This document shows, piece after piece, positions 22,401 through 32,677 of a stretch of 64,000 bases of DNA. The translations under genes and the position numbers were made by a program. Below the pieces are notes generated by a model that was not told the DNA's origin, searched no databases, and was given only the letters and a program-made list of their open reading frames with translations. The DNA is from Skeletonema tropicum (lineage: Eukaryota > Bacillariophyta > Thalassiosirophyceae > Thalassiosirales > Thalassiosiraceae): assembly GCA_037178625.1 (NCBI GenBank), contig CM074128.1:3782001-3846000 (forward strand), given 5' to 3'. Position 1 is the first letter of the stretch, and each line of letters starts with the position of its first letter.

Positions 22401-22805
22401 GAACAATTCAGGCCAACCCGCCGCTGCTTGGCTAGAATCAGCGCTTGCCTCTGCTTCTACTTTGCACACAGTAGCTGCCAAAGCGACGACACCGTTGCGA
22501 ACTGGCCGAGAACTTTCTGATTGTAGAATTGATAGCAACTCTGCCTTGAGCGCAGTTTTCGTTGCGGCATCAAATTTGGACAAGTGTCCTACGATGCGCT
22601 TACGGAGAACGATGACGGTGACGTGACGAACTGCATCATTCTGAGTTTCCCGAGATTTCACTACTTCGATCATTGCAGGAACACATTGTTGATTTTTAAG
22701 GATGGGCTTCAAAGCAACTTCAGCTTGACGGATTGCATTTGTGTCCGGATGTGTGAGGGCGGCTAGGTAGGTAGCCATTTGGGCTGCATCTGCGGAGAGC
22801 GCCAT
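19499..22805 (-). CDS. IPO4: Importin-4 / Kap123-type karyopherin beta
   Basis: Exons 20850-22805 and 19499-20767 give about 1,074 residues, the usual length for importin-4 and importin-5. The protein is made of HEAT repeats throughout, for example DAHPEARELAFLLLGEMTE, DHKVQNASVKALGLLLSYL, KQRKAGIACLGVIAEGC and DARVRECACFALGQISEHC. The acidic loop DDSDEEDDEGG followed by HIRTALLESKKGAITAIGE is characteristic of the IPO4/Kap123 branch. Family members carry ribosomal proteins and histones into the nucleus by binding cargo and RanGTP. The N-terminus (MALSADAAQMATYLAALTHPD) is the usual Ran-binding arm. The gene is followed on the same strand by the PrsW-like gene, with about 180 bp between stop and next ATG. 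Confidence 0.9.
20768..20849 (-). other. Intron in importin gene
   Basis: This 82-nt intron on the minus strand has donor GTAAGAAGG and acceptor ACTCCAG. It joins ...KAEEAQ to GNQFNALDDSDEED and restores the frame. Confidence 0.9.
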
Positions 22806-23151
22806 TGTTAATACTTGTTGTTATCCGTAGTACTATTAGGGGAGAAGAGCTCTGTCCTCTGATTGCTAGCTGTAGTTGTTTGTGTAGTGTGAGATCATGT
22901 GACATGAGTGCATTCAAAATTCAAACCATCGCAGTGATTGACGGCCGGCATTTTTTTCAAGAGGAGTTTGATGGATGGACGGATGGATAGGTTATGAGCT
23001 CTTTGCGTACCCCTTACTTCGCCCTTTTTCTCCCGAAGATGATTCTCTCGAAGATGAACGAGAGATACCATACAAAACATATGTTTAGTTCAGATTAGAA
23101 ATCTAATGGCAACCAATTGTAGATATTGTATGCAAATGATTGAACTTCTTG
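22806..23151. other. Intergenic region
   Basis: These 346 bp lie between the importin start and the stop of the next minus-strand gene. No coding sequence or repeat beyond a short GATG-rich tract near 22,969-22,988. It presumably contains the importin promoter. Confidence 0.35.
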
Positions 23152-25467
23152 TTATTCACAAAGCATTAGGCCTAAAATCTTGAATTTTGCTCCTTTTGTC
23201 AGAGTAATTCTCAGCAACACGTCTTTCCCCACCGATTCGTTAGCCTCAGCATAGTCAAGGTCCAAACCAAAATGATTTGAAATGTGCTGATCTTCTCCGT
23301 TTGGCACTTCGGCGTTCAAGTCAGCTGTAATCTCAAAAGATAGTTCTCTAGCACTCTTTGAAGATGCTTCGGCTGCTTCTTTACCGTGTGAGAAATCACC
23401 TCCCGTTACAAGGACAAACTTTGCAGCCCCATCTTTCCAAACATGTGATGTACTACGAAGGGAAACAACGTCGAATCGACGTACTGGACGAGTTACATTT
23501 CGAAAGAGCAGGGTCATTGATGCACCAGCCCCAGTTCCAATAAGTCCACCCTTTCGCGCAAACCCAGCATCCATGTCCGTTCCTGGCTGCCAGCCAGTAT
23601 TTTCGACAATGAACGGAAGGAGAGTCGATGCAATCGCAGAAGGGCGAGCCGTCGTTCCCTTGGAACCAGCTAGGAAGGAAAACATACACGGCGAGTCAAT
23701 CCCATTGTCACATTTTGCGTGGTTGTACATTCTTCGCTTTGCTTTTGGGTGAGGATGAGAAGGTCTTTTGGATGCACAGTGCCACAATGCAGAGGAAGCC
23801 AGATTGAATGCAATTGCCCAGGATGATGCAATATGCCCAGCCATTCCAAACGCACCACCAGCTTCGATCTCTTTGTCGTCTGGATCACGATAGTCCGGGA
23901 ATGACATCTCTCCCTCTTCTACGTCATCCACCGCATCTCCTAAAATTGCAGTCATGATTGATGAGGTAACAGGCGATCCTTCATCAGCGAGGCGATCTTC
24001 CAACACTGCACGAACGATGACTGGATATGGCTTTTGGTTTTCTTTGAAGCAACCCTTTCCGTTTGCATGCGATGGCTGCCACAAGGTATCATATGTCGAG
24101 TGTATCTCAGAAATGTCTTTACCATACTCATCGATCCCGTAGGCATCAATTACAACGTCTGGAGGGCCACCGCCATATCCAGTTGCACCATTCTGAGCTT
24201 TCATAAGAGGAGGATAAGCACGGTTTCGAACTCTTGCTGCCGAGTATTCGGAATCTGTCCCTTCCTCTGCCAAGTTGATCACCTCTACTAATCGAAACTC
24301 TCCTCCATTGATATTCACAGGACCGACTTTACCCAAAGTTAGTTGAAGTTGCTTCAATACTTTTGCTGGAAGCAAGAAGGAGTTGAGGAAATTCTCCAGT
24401 CGATATGGAAATCCACAGAATGCTGGATTCGACATTATCGACTTTGGTGAAATTCCTATGTTTGCTCTGCGACAACCTTTTCCTTCTGTAGTTGGGCCTC
24501 CAAACACAGCAATTCGCAATGGTGGTGGAATAGGTATTTTCGTATCATGCGTCTGAAACAAACCAAATAATCTTCGTACTAAAATGCCAAGGATGCGTTC
24601 AATATCATTAGCTTTCATCATTCTTCGTGGATTGGGCGAAACATTTGGATCAAGAAGACTGTAGGTTGAAAGCGACTGCAGGATGATTTCAGTATACTTT
24701 CTGTGATTATAGTGAGTATCATCTGGATGACGCGATGCTTCAAGAATTGATGGAATATGCGATTTCCACAGTTTGCGTATTCTTTCTTTGTGAGGCATTG
24801 CTGTTGATGTGGTGTCTTTGCTGCTACTGAGTCTGTTGAATACATCACAACCTAACTGAGTATAAAATCCCATCTCTTGACCAGGAGGATCGGGTTCTCG
24901 TAGCGATAACAAATTGAATTTGACTCCCTCTGCTCGTAAATTGAAGATAAAGTTCAATAAGTGGGCCTCATAATCTGAATATTTGACTGAATCATCTTCT
25001 TTCATGTCCGAATCTTCGTCGGATGCCGTAACAGTTGAAAGCGATGCCCTTCGTTGCTTTCTTGCCTGCATTCTAGACTCTCTCCCTGCTCCCCATTGCT
25101 CTGGCGGCGGCAAGAAGTTTCCAGACGGAAGTGAACTCAATGACTGATATGCCATAAAGGACGTTGTTATTGATAGGAGTATTGCGGACATGGCTAGACA
25201 TACCAACGCTGTTTGCTTTGAGCGTCTGATACGAAAACAAGGAAGGACATAGCGACGTGATGATGATTGTGATGATGATTTCGTGGGCGAGCCATTTGGA
25301 TTAGACTTCACAGTTGCAGTATCATCCTCTTCATTGATGATCCGTCTGCTACTACGTAGTCCATCCTGTGGTCCTTTGACAGGGACTGATTCCACAATCA
25401 CATTGTTATTATCTGAAAAAAGACCGGATGCCCGATTAGATCGATGAGTTAGTACGCTCCCACTCAT
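23152..25467 (-). CDS. Type II membrane protein, possible SGNH-like lumenal domain
   Basis: The first in-frame ATG is at 25467 (MSGSVLTHRSNR), giving 771 residues. The frame is open 63 bp further upstream but without an ATG. A cytosolic Ser-rich tail with RRYVLPCFRIRRSK precedes one membrane span near residues 88-110 (ALVCLAMSAILLSITTSFMAY). The large lumenal part has RIAVFGGPTTEGKGC near residue 312, resembling the first block of SGNH hydrolases, and PDVVIDAYGIDEYGK near 440. A later segment (GHIASSWAIAFNLASSALWHC) could supply another block, but a classical catalytic Asp-x-x-His is not obvious. I regard the SGNH relation as tentative. Such proteins in diatoms may modify secreted glycans. 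No closer identification is possible by eye. Confidence 0.7.
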   Translation of the reverse strand: MSGSVLTHRSNRASGLFSDNNNVIVESVPVKGPQDGLRSSRRIINEEDDTATVKSNPNGSPTKSSSQSSSRRYVLPCFRIRRSKQTALVCLAMSAILLSITTSFMAYQSLSSLPSGNFLPPPEQWGAGRESRMQARKQRRASLSTVTASDEDSDMKEDDSVKYSDYEAHLLNFIFNLRAEGVKFNLLSLREPDPPGQEMGFYTQLGCDVFNRLSSSKDTTSTAMPHKERIRKLWKSHIPSILEASRHPDDTHYNHRKYTEIILQSLSTYSLLDPNVSPNPRRMMKANDIERILGILVRRLFGLFQTHDTKIPIPPPLRIAVFGGPTTEGKGCRRANIGISPKSIMSNPAFCGFPYRLENFLNSFLLPAKVLKQLQLTLGKVGPVNINGGEFRLVEVINLAEEGTDSEYSAARVRNRAYPPLMKAQNGATGYGGGPPDVVIDAYGIDEYGKDISEIHSTYDTLWQPSHANGKGCFKENQKPYPVIVRAVLEDRLADEGSPVTSSIMTAILGDAVDDVEEGEMSFPDYRDPDDKEIEAGGAFGMAGHIASSWAIAFNLASSALWHCASKRPSHPHPKAKRRMYNHAKCDNGIDSPCMFSFLAGSKGTTARPSAIASTLLPFIVENTGWQPGTDMDAGFARKGGLIGTGAGASMTLLFRNVTRPVRRFDVVSLRSTSHVWKDGAAKFVLVTGGDFSHGKEAAEASSKSARELSFEITADLNAEVPNGEDQHISNHFGLDLDYAEANESVGKDVLLRITLTKGAKFKILGLMLCE

Positions 25468-26201
25468 TTTGTTGCGTGTTTCCGTGCTTCCTACTTCTTC
25501 TACTCCACAAAAACGTCCTTCGAGCACCAATGGGATGATGGATGGTGCTTATCCTTCCCTAGCCTTGCTATATCTTTCAGATACTCCGCTATTATGCAAG
25601 ACATTGCGGTCATAGGCATGCAGCTCCATGTCATGAGCGAGCATGAAAGTTGCCAGTTAGTTGCAAGTGGTGCAAGCAGCGCTCCTGTTCCCGCCATCTC
25701 CTTTAGGAAGCTACTCCTACCTCGAACCATCTGTAAAGGTCGCTACGACTTCTCATTGCGACAACCGCGATAGTCATTCTCCTGTCATTCTCCCCCGCCG
25801 TTTTCAGTCATCGCACACTGCGCTGCCATCGGCACGCATTCACGCATCGCCAACGAACAGAACCGCGCCAGGCAGTCATGGTGGTCAAATTCAAACATGC
25901 CGCCGGCGGTCTCGAGAGTGCAACAGAAGTAGTTGATAACAACCCAGCCTGCCACCTCTTATCAGCTCTGTGTTGTCCAATCCTAGTGGAGCCGCTGTAT
26001 CACGACGCCGCTCTCCTGCTAAAAATTGAAAGCAAGCAGCTCTACAGAGAGAGAGCTGATCCAGATTCAATCACGACTGCGGACAAAAAGAGTGATAGAG
26101 CCCATCTCTCCCTCTTCTGAGAACTATCTACATACAACCTTCTATTCTATCTGGAGCATTGCAATATTGATCAACATAACACCTCATTTTGATCATCCAA
26201 C
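25468..26201. other. Intergenic region between divergent genes
   Basis: This 734-bp stretch lies between the type II membrane protein gene (minus) and the SBF transporter gene (plus). Short open frames occur but lack any recognisable domain or consistent support. It probably holds two promoters and 5' UTRs. Confidence 0.35.
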
Positions 26202-27904
26202 ATGAGCTTACGAAATATGATGGATAGCATGGATGCGGAGCTGTACCAAATAGTTGTTGATAACAACAACGAACTCCTCACCTCCAACAGTACCACCGAC
26301 ATTATCCCTCCCGGGATCGACGAAGTAGTCATAGAACGTCAAATGACCTCCATCATAGAAAGCGAATGGTTCAACATTCTATCTCAAACAATATCATCCG
26401 CGCTACTCTTCCTACTCATATTTGGCATGTCGGCAACGGTGGAGGTCCAACATCTCCGGGAACAAGTACACAACAAATTTGCCATTCTCACGGGAGTCGC
26501 GACACAGTTCCTCATTATGCCACTGCTGGGATATCTCTCTATTCTGGTGATGTCGGATCATGGTCTTACGGAGCCAATGGGGATTTCACTGCTGATTGTT
26601 ACCGCTAGTCCGGGAGGTGAGTCTTGGTAAATCATTACAGTATTTATTGTCGTTGAATATATCTATAGACAATTATTGTCGCCGCCCTGCTCACATACTG
26701 CATCATTTATCTAGGAAGTTATAGCAATTGGTGGTGCAGTATGTTCAATGCCGATCTTGCATTGAGTGTCACCATGACTGCCATTAGCACCATGGTTAGT
26801 TCAATAATGCTACCTGCCAACCTTTTACTGTATGTCAATGCTGCATTTGGGGCTAGTTCCGGGAGCGATGAAAGTATTATCAATCATTTAGATTGGCCAT
26901 CTCTATTTATCAGTTTGGCAATCGTCATTCTGGCAATTGCGCTGGGATTGTTTGCCTCGTTCAAAGTATCCAGTCATCGGTTTAATCGCTTCGCTAATCG
27001 AATGGGATCCATGTCGGGGATATTACTGGTGGTCTTTTCAGGGGTGTTATCGTCACTTTCCGGAGATAGGCAAGCTAAGATTTGGGGGCAGGATTGGTCA
27101 TTCTACGTTGGAGTGAGCGCCCCTTGTCTGATTGGTCTTTTCTTTGCCACTTGTGCCGGTGTTTGCGCACGATTGAAACGTCCAGAGGTTGTTTCTGTGG
27201 GTGTCGAGTGCTGTTATCAAAATGTAGGGATTGCCACGTCTGCTGCGGTGGCAATGTTTGACTCGCCATCAGAAAGGGCACAGGCATTGCTTGTGCCTTT
27301 GTTTTATGGTCTGATGGAAGCGTTTGTGCTGGGACTTTACTGCCTGGTTGCGTGGAAGTTGGGATGGACAAAGGCTCCTCGTGATGTCAGTTTTTGCACA
27401 ATGTTTGTGACGACGTATGAAGTGGATGATGATGACCTAAGCATTCAAAGCCCTACACCGGAACAACCGATGGATGAAATAACGGAAATACCAGACTTAC
27501 ATTCGCCCAGGGTCGACAGGAGTGAATCCGTCGATACTTGGTCGAGTAGAGCACCTGAAGAGTTTGATACATCCTGGAGCAGATGGCCGTGGAAGATTTT
27601 TATTCGAAAGGAGAAGAAGAGGAAGAGAAAGATTAGTGAAGATAGCACACCAGATGTCAATCCAACAACAATACCGTCAACAGCAATGGGAGTGAAGAAA
27701 AGATCAACAATACTGAGTCCAATTTCGGAAGATGCGTTTGGAACGCCATCATCATTGGTTTCATTTGAAGATACAACTAAGGGAAGTTATTCGAGGTGTC
27801 GGTTAGGCTCAGAAGAGGCAACGGTTGCATCATCTCTAATATCAGAGTCGCCAACTTCTTCTCCGAGTCGTAGCCTTTTTCCTGATGACGACCACAAGGC
27901 TTGA
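26202..27904 (+). CDS. SBF/bile-acid:sodium symporter family transporter (one intron)
   Basis: Exons 26202-26616 and 26715-27904 give about 534 residues. The spliced junction creates TASPGGSYSNWWCSMFNADLALSV, the SPGG...N..FxAD..LS signature of the SBF (BASS) fold. About nine to ten membrane helices are visible, starting with ISSALLFLLIFGMSATVEV. The ECCYQNVGIATSAAVAMF segment near 345 matches the second half-signature of the family (QNxxxA). Family members move organic anions such as bile acids, pyruvate or other carboxylates with sodium, and some act in plastid envelopes. The last 130 residues are a hydrophilic Ser/Pro-rich tail with KKRKRK, probably cytosolic and regulatory. The substrate cannot be told. 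No obvious plastid presequence is seen, so plasma or endomembrane location is more likely. Confidence 0.87.
26617..26714 (+). other. Intron in SBF transporter gene
   Basis: This 98-nt intron has donor GTGAGTCTTGG and acceptor TTTATCTAG. It is placed inside the conserved SPGG motif and restores the frame. Confidence 0.9.
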
Positions 27905-27996
27905 GTCTTATGAACCAGCCGCAATCCCTTTAGAGAAGTTTCATACAACATTAGGAGCTGGAATAGAATTAGATGTTTATTGTACGATTAAAGAAT

Positions 27997-29661
27997 TTAG
28001 TTATTTGAATGATCTTCTGCTTTGGCTTCCCTTGCTTCTCTTTTAGCCTTTTGCTTTGCTAGTTTGGTTGCTTTTCTCTTTTGTTTCCGTATAGCGGCCT
28101 TTTCCTCATAGTCCGGCTTCTTCTTTGCCGCCTCAATCAACTTCTCACGAATATTAGCAACTTTATCAGCGCTCTCGGGACCATTTACCCATGTGTTTTT
28201 AACATATTCATCGCGTTTGTCCTCTTCGTATTCCCTCACCTTCTCCATGGTAACTGTGCGCCGTCCTAGTTCTGTCTGCAAAGGTTGATAGCAAACAGAG
28301 ACCAGCCTCAAACAGTCATGCCTCGGTAGATCCTCGCTTTCATTGAAATCCTGCATTGATGGAATCACGTAGCACAACCGACCTCCCATCCTCAACGTCA
28401 TAGCTGCCACGTTTAGCAAATCAGACATCACGTCCGAGACAACGTATGGTTTCGTCTGAGCAATGTGATCGTGACGATGTTCGTCAAGAACTGGCCGTAC
28501 TTCATCCTTTCTGGATCCAGATTTTCTTGCACCTGCTCTAATTCCGTAGGGTGGGTCGGTCACAATTGCATCGAACAAGGGTAGATGCTGCCTGAAATGT
28601 CGATGATAAATGGCATTGTCACTGCGCACAAGCTCTGGAGGAGGCAGCCCATACTGAGAGAAATTGGTGACGATGTTTTCTGTCTGACTCCTACCTCGCA
28701 ATACTCGCAGATCTATATCAGTACCGAAGGCATAAGCTCCTCTCAGTGCGGCGGTTAATAGAATTGACCCAGTCCCAACAAACGGATCGAAAGCAAAACT
28801 ACCCTTTTTGACTTGTGCTAGGTTCGTCATAATCAAACTAAGCTCTGAGTCCATTGAGGTAGGGCCGAGATACGCTCGCTTCTTCAAACTGTATTGCTCT
28901 AAGCGGCCAGATCCTCTCCAATTCCTGCCAACACCAAGAACTCTACCAAAGTAACATCCAATCGGTGGTCGGGCATCATTCTCTGGTATGATTTCTCTAT
29001 TTTCGCCTGAGTGACGTGGATAAATTGCACCTCCCTTATCATCCAACTCAACTTCTCGAATGAACAAATACTCATCATTAGGGTTTTTCATTTGCACTGC
29101 ACCAGGAAACGCTAGGAAACTAAATTGAGATCTCATATCATTTTGTTCTTCCCTCGTGTAGGTGGATCCAAGTGTATGAATTGTGATTTTGAACGTTCTA
29201 TCTTCATATTTAGTTGCAGCATCACCAAGATGGCTGCCTTGCTCATGTCGTTTCTGAAAGTTTCGATCCTTGGTGACTTTAACGCATTCTTCGATTGTAC
29301 TTCCTGCTCCCCATAGTTCGATGACACTGCGTATCAAAGTGCATCGAGCAAGAGATGTTATTAAGTCGATTTTCTTCTTCGCCTTTTCTTCGGCATCTGT
29401 AGCTGTATAAATTGAAAATTTACTTCCAATGGATGACCAAGGAAAAGATAGTATTCGGAATGGCCTCACGATCTTTGAATCAGTCTCGCTACTTGGCAAA
29501 GCTTTGAACTTACAATCAACGCCAAGTTTGATGCCACTCATATCCAATATCGATTCCAATTCGGCATCATGAAACCCTAAGTGTCTATGCACGAATTCGA
29601 TGAGAAGAAGATATTCTCCTCCATCAGTAGCTTCTTCTTCTTTGGCGTTGGAGCTCATCAT
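27997..29661 (-). CDS. TRM11: TRM11-type tRNA (guanine-10 N2) methyltransferase
   Basis: The protein of 554 residues matches the catalytic subunit that makes m2G at position 10 of tRNA, normally with the TRM112 partner. The N-terminal half (YLLLIEFVHRHLGFHDAELES...) is the THUMP-like tRNA-binding part. The Rossmann methyltransferase domain shows the SAM loop FDPFVGTGSILLTAA near residue 289, the acidic strand FGTDIDLRVLRG near 310, and the N2-guanine catalytic motif TDPPYGIRAGARK near 360. The family arrangement KRAYLGPTSMD...LIMTNLAQ precedes the SAM loop, as expected. A Lys-rich helix of about 60 residues forms the C-terminus. The gene is convergent with the SBF transporter, with 92 bp between stops. 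It is the last conventional gene before the repeat-rich part. Confidence 0.93.
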   Translation of the reverse strand: MMSSNAKEEEATDGGEYLLLIEFVHRHLGFHDAELESILDMSGIKLGVDCKFKALPSSETDSKIVRPFRILSFPWSSIGSKFSIYTATDAEEKAKKKIDLITSLARCTLIRSVIELWGAGSTIEECVKVTKDRNFQKRHEQGSHLGDAATKYEDRTFKITIHTLGSTYTREEQNDMRSQFSFLAFPGAVQMKNPNDEYLFIREVELDDKGGAIYPRHSGENREIIPENDARPPIGCYFGRVLGVGRNWRGSGRLEQYSLKKRAYLGPTSMDSELSLIMTNLAQVKKGSFAFDPFVGTGSILLTAALRGAYAFGTDIDLRVLRGRSQTENIVTNFSQYGLPPPELVRSDNAIYHRHFRQHLPLFDAIVTDPPYGIRAGARKSGSRKDEVRPVLDEHRHDHIAQTKPYVVSDVMSDLLNVAAMTLRMGGRLCYVIPSMQDFNESEDLPRHDCLRLVSVCYQPLQTELGRRTVTMEKVREYEEDKRDEYVKNTWVNGPESADKVANIREKLIEAAKKKPDYEEKAAIRKQKRKATKLAKQKAKREAREAKAEDHSNN

Positions 29662-29905
29662 AGTAGGTTCTTTAATTAGGCAGCAGGTATGGAGCCTTAC
29701 TATTGATGGTTCTGTTCTGGCTTGTGGTGTGCAGCTGATGGGGCTTATGGTTGGTGGTGTACAAGGGTGGTATGGTTGTTGTGGTTGTGTGTTGTGTTGT
29801 TGGTGATTGTCTCTTGTTTCTTGTTTCGAAGATGTGAGAGAGAAGGCGAAGCATTCGTGGGACGTTCAACTTCACAAGAAACACAAGACACATACACACA
29901 ACATA

Positions 29906-31283
29906 CCGTCTATACCTTAGATCGTGTCCGTGTACATAACCCCACTATTGCAGTCCGGACATGTTCACCCCCCCTGCGTGGATGCACGGACACATTCTAG
30001 AATCCGGACACTTTCAAGCGTTTCTTAGTAAACGTCTAACAACAAATACTTAAATTAATCTAATCCAACTGCGCATTGCCTTCGTCCTCGTCGTCAATGA
30101 TGCCAAATGCACTATCTATCATTTCAAAGTCGTCTTCGTTCCCATTTTCCACATCTTCAAGATGGTGCTAATACTTCGTTGTGGTAATAATATCCGTGCT
30201 GGGTAATATGGGCGAGGCTGCCCGAGTCTTGTGAATTGGAAGAGAGATTGTGAGGAAAGCTTATATGAATTCTGCGAAAACAAAACAATCAATGATCCTG
30301 TTAGGGGTGTATAGGCTTAAGATACAAGTGGAGATGGACGTGTTGGTGTGCAATTATTCCTACGATCATACAATTGTAACGACTTGTACGACTGGAGGAA
30401 ATGAACGCAACCCAAAACCAAGCAGTCGCATGACGGAAAGAGGTGCACTAAACATGATCTGGTGGTAATCGAATTGGCAGCTACAACATCTTTCTTTATT
30501 ACTGGATTTCCGTAGAGCAACTCTTACTTGATTGATTAAGTAATAATTGCTGGGAAGCACATGTAATGTAAATTGTTTATCATCTCTAGAGTAGACATTT
30601 AATGAGGTGCATGACCAAAGGAACATATCAGGGTAATGTTTCTCCGCCACTTATTTGATTTACTGGAATGAATGAACATTGTTGACCCCTGAGATTGCAG
30701 AGTCTAATGGGAGATTTAATTGAACCTCTCTTGGCCTATATTATGTTAGACCACGAGTGCAGTGTCATTAAATATCCTCCAATCACCGCCCCCTACTAGG
30801 TAACACACCATGGTGTTATTTGCAGTGATATCGCTCTGTATCGACGGTTACAAATCGATATGTCGGTTTGGAGGGTGAAAAAGTGCCGCTGATGTAAGGG
30901 TCGATACGTCAATACACGTTGGATATCGCTAGTCACGGACAACACCATTCGAATCAGTGTTGAAAATAGGTCTAGGATCTATGCTTATGAGTCTATAGAT
31001 GGTTTTGCGACGGTGTTAGAGGTATTGTCAATGCATCGATAGCGTCATCGTGTTCTGTGATTTTTTGAGTTTTTGGATCCGGGGCAAAAATGTTTTTTTT
31101 TGGGACAAGAATTCTCAGGTCTCATGGTCGGTGTGTTGGATCTGCCAAAGCGCAGCAAAATGTGCTAGAAAGTGTCCGGTTGAGGGCGGACACTACCGCG
31201 AAAAAGGATGCGGACACGTCCTTACCCCTGGAAAAACAGTGCGGACAATAGAAAAATCCGGACACGATCTAAGGTAAAGACGG
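29906..31283. mobile_element. 1.38-kb TIR element flanked by TA (non-autonomous DNA transposon)
   Basis: The two ends are inverted copies. The left end (29906-29930) and the reverse complement of the right end (to 31283) share CCGTCT followed by TACCTTAGATCGTGTCCG with one mismatch, and both are flanked by TA (29904-29905 and 31284-31285). Further inside both ends carry several TGTCCG or CGGACA motifs, including a shared CCGGACACTTTC, as expected of subterminal transposase-binding sites. A TA duplication fits Tc1/mariner-like transposons. The interior encodes no complete transposase. A short acidic reading frame near the left end may be a transposase tail. The element lies 245 bp upstream of TRM11's start and 650 bp before the first selenoprotein gene. 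Confidence 0.75.
30060..30167 (-). pseudogene. Possible transposase C-terminal remnant
   Basis: On the minus strand a short frame ending at 30060 reads as an acidic tail (EDVENGNEDDFEMIDSAFG, then DDEDEG) with a stop about 155 bp inside the element's left end. Its location matches a transposase 3' end, but no catalytic motif is present, so the assignment is an inference. Confidence 0.3.
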
Positions 31284-31933
31284 TACAACACGTCGTCATG
31301 TATTTGAGTGATCGGTCTTTAGAGAAAAGGCAGGTACAGGTAGGATACACGTACGTGGTAGCCTCACTTTATTTCCACCAGCCAGCAGGCCAGCAGCCAG
31401 CAGCTAGCCAGCCAAAGTCATCACCACCTCTCTTCTGGTTCGGGGTCTTGGGTTCGAGTCTCCCCCGTGCCAAATCCTGGCTGTTTGAGGTGTCGCAGCT
31501 CGGAGTGCGATCTGGGAAAAAAGACCATTACTTGGTTTGGAATTTCATATCACTGCCTCTTTGCTAATTCCGGGGTGATGGAAAAACTGTTGGTTATTTG
31601 CTTAATTACACTCGAAGGGTAGTAACTTGTGACATTGCTCTAGATAATTGTAGATAATTTCGCCCCTGGAGGGCCAACCATGACGTACTTTAAGATTTCC
31701 GTTAATTTTTTTTTTTTTTAGCCAGCCAAAGTCAACTGTCTGAACAGGCAATTATTGTACTTATTATATTGCTCAGCGAGCAGGTATTGTAGCTACAGCA
31801 ACCACCGAACGTACGTCATAATCATTACTTCTGGAGAATTCCTAATCGTAATCGACCTAATACACATTCACATGCATTAAAGTGCCACCTTTACCTTTTC
31901 CTTGCCTGAATAAGAGTGCGTCCACAGTCCACA
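31284..31933. other. Non-coding stretch before the first selenoprotein gene
   Basis: It contains a CCAGCCAGCAGG-type short repeat near 31,375-31,415, a T-tract near 31,708-31,720, and no gene that I can support. A pol III B-box-like sequence (GGGTTCGAGTCTCCC) near 31,450 is not accompanied by a tRNA fold. The promoter of the Prx-like gene presumably lies in the last few hundred bases. Confidence 0.4.
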
Positions 31934-32677
31934 ATGAGTTTCAGTTTCAAAACGTCCAGAACCAGGATGTCCAAGAAACTGAAGGCAGATGCAGATGACA
32001 AGAAAAGATTGGTGGATATAGGTGACGAGGCGCCTGATTTTGAGCTACGAGATGAAGAAGGCAGTGTGCACAAATTATCTTCATTTCGTGGCCGTCGTGT
32101 CATCCTCTCCTTCTTTCGATACGCGTCCTGACCCATGTGCTTGTACAGCGTAGATCGGCTGAAAGAGCAGGCGGCGTTGTTGGAAAGGGCTGGGATAGTA
32201 ACGTTGTGCATCTTCCGGAGTACGCCCACAATGATGAAAAAGGCGTTGCCGGGAACAAATGAGGATACACTTACTTTGAGTGACGTGAAAGGATCGGTTT
32301 ACAAAAAATTTCAGGTGAAAACACAGGGTCTTATGGCTGGTATGAAAAGTAACTACACTTCGGTGCGCTTGATTCTCAAAAAAGATTCAATATACCATCC
32401 TTACATTGATATGAAGATGATGGCGAAAGATAAAGAAGGGGGAAATGCATCAAGACATCAACTTCCAGCAGACTTCCTTATTGATGAAAATGGGATTATC
32501 GTTGATTTGTTTAGGTCCAAGGAACCTTATGAAAGTATGGGATTTGAGCGCATTGAGGCCTTCATTCCAAAGGAAAAAAGATGCAAATGCAACAAGAAGG
32601 ATTGTATTTCTCCCACGTGTCGCGAGAATTACGAGCAAATTAGGAAGGACGCTGAGTCGATGCTTTATTTCGGCTAG
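31934..32677 (+). CDS. Peroxiredoxin-like selenoprotein (UxxC), copy 1
   Basis: The frame from ATG 31934 to TAG 32677 encodes 247 residues if the single in-frame TGA (32129-32131) is read as selenocysteine. The context is LSFFRYAS-U-PMCLYSVDRL. In the bacterial peroxiredoxin-like (AhpC/TSA thioredoxin-fold) relatives this position is Cys in a CPxC motif, so Sec66 replaces the catalytic Cys and Cys69 is its partner. The fold continues on both sides: GDEAPDFELRDEEG before, and DFLIDENGIIVDLFRSKEP after. A SECIS element follows at 32831-32892. The role is probably a thiol-dependent peroxidase or redox enzyme. The last 40 residues form a Cys-rich tail (CKCNKKDCISPTCREN) that may bind metal or resolve the Sec. 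I chose 31934 over upstream in-frame codons because copy 2 begins at the same ATG. TGAC is a favourable Sec context. Confidence 0.85.

Noticed and set aside
25661..26120. Overlapping plus-strand frames of 80-91 codons upstream of the SBF transporter
   Set aside because: There is no domain, the start codons are inconsistent, and the stretch lies in the presumed promoter and 5' UTR between divergent genes.
31440..31480. tRNA gene suggested by a B-box-like GGGTTCGAGTCTCCC
   Set aside because: The T stem pairs poorly, and no D-arm, anticodon arm or acceptor stem could be found at the right distance. At most it is a tRNA-derived SINE relic.
32129..32131. TGA as a true stop ending a 65-residue protein (copy 1 as a pseudogene)
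   Set aside because: The TGA lies exactly at the catalytic Cys position, the frame is intact for 182 further codons, and a good SECIS element follows. Selenocysteine is the better reading.
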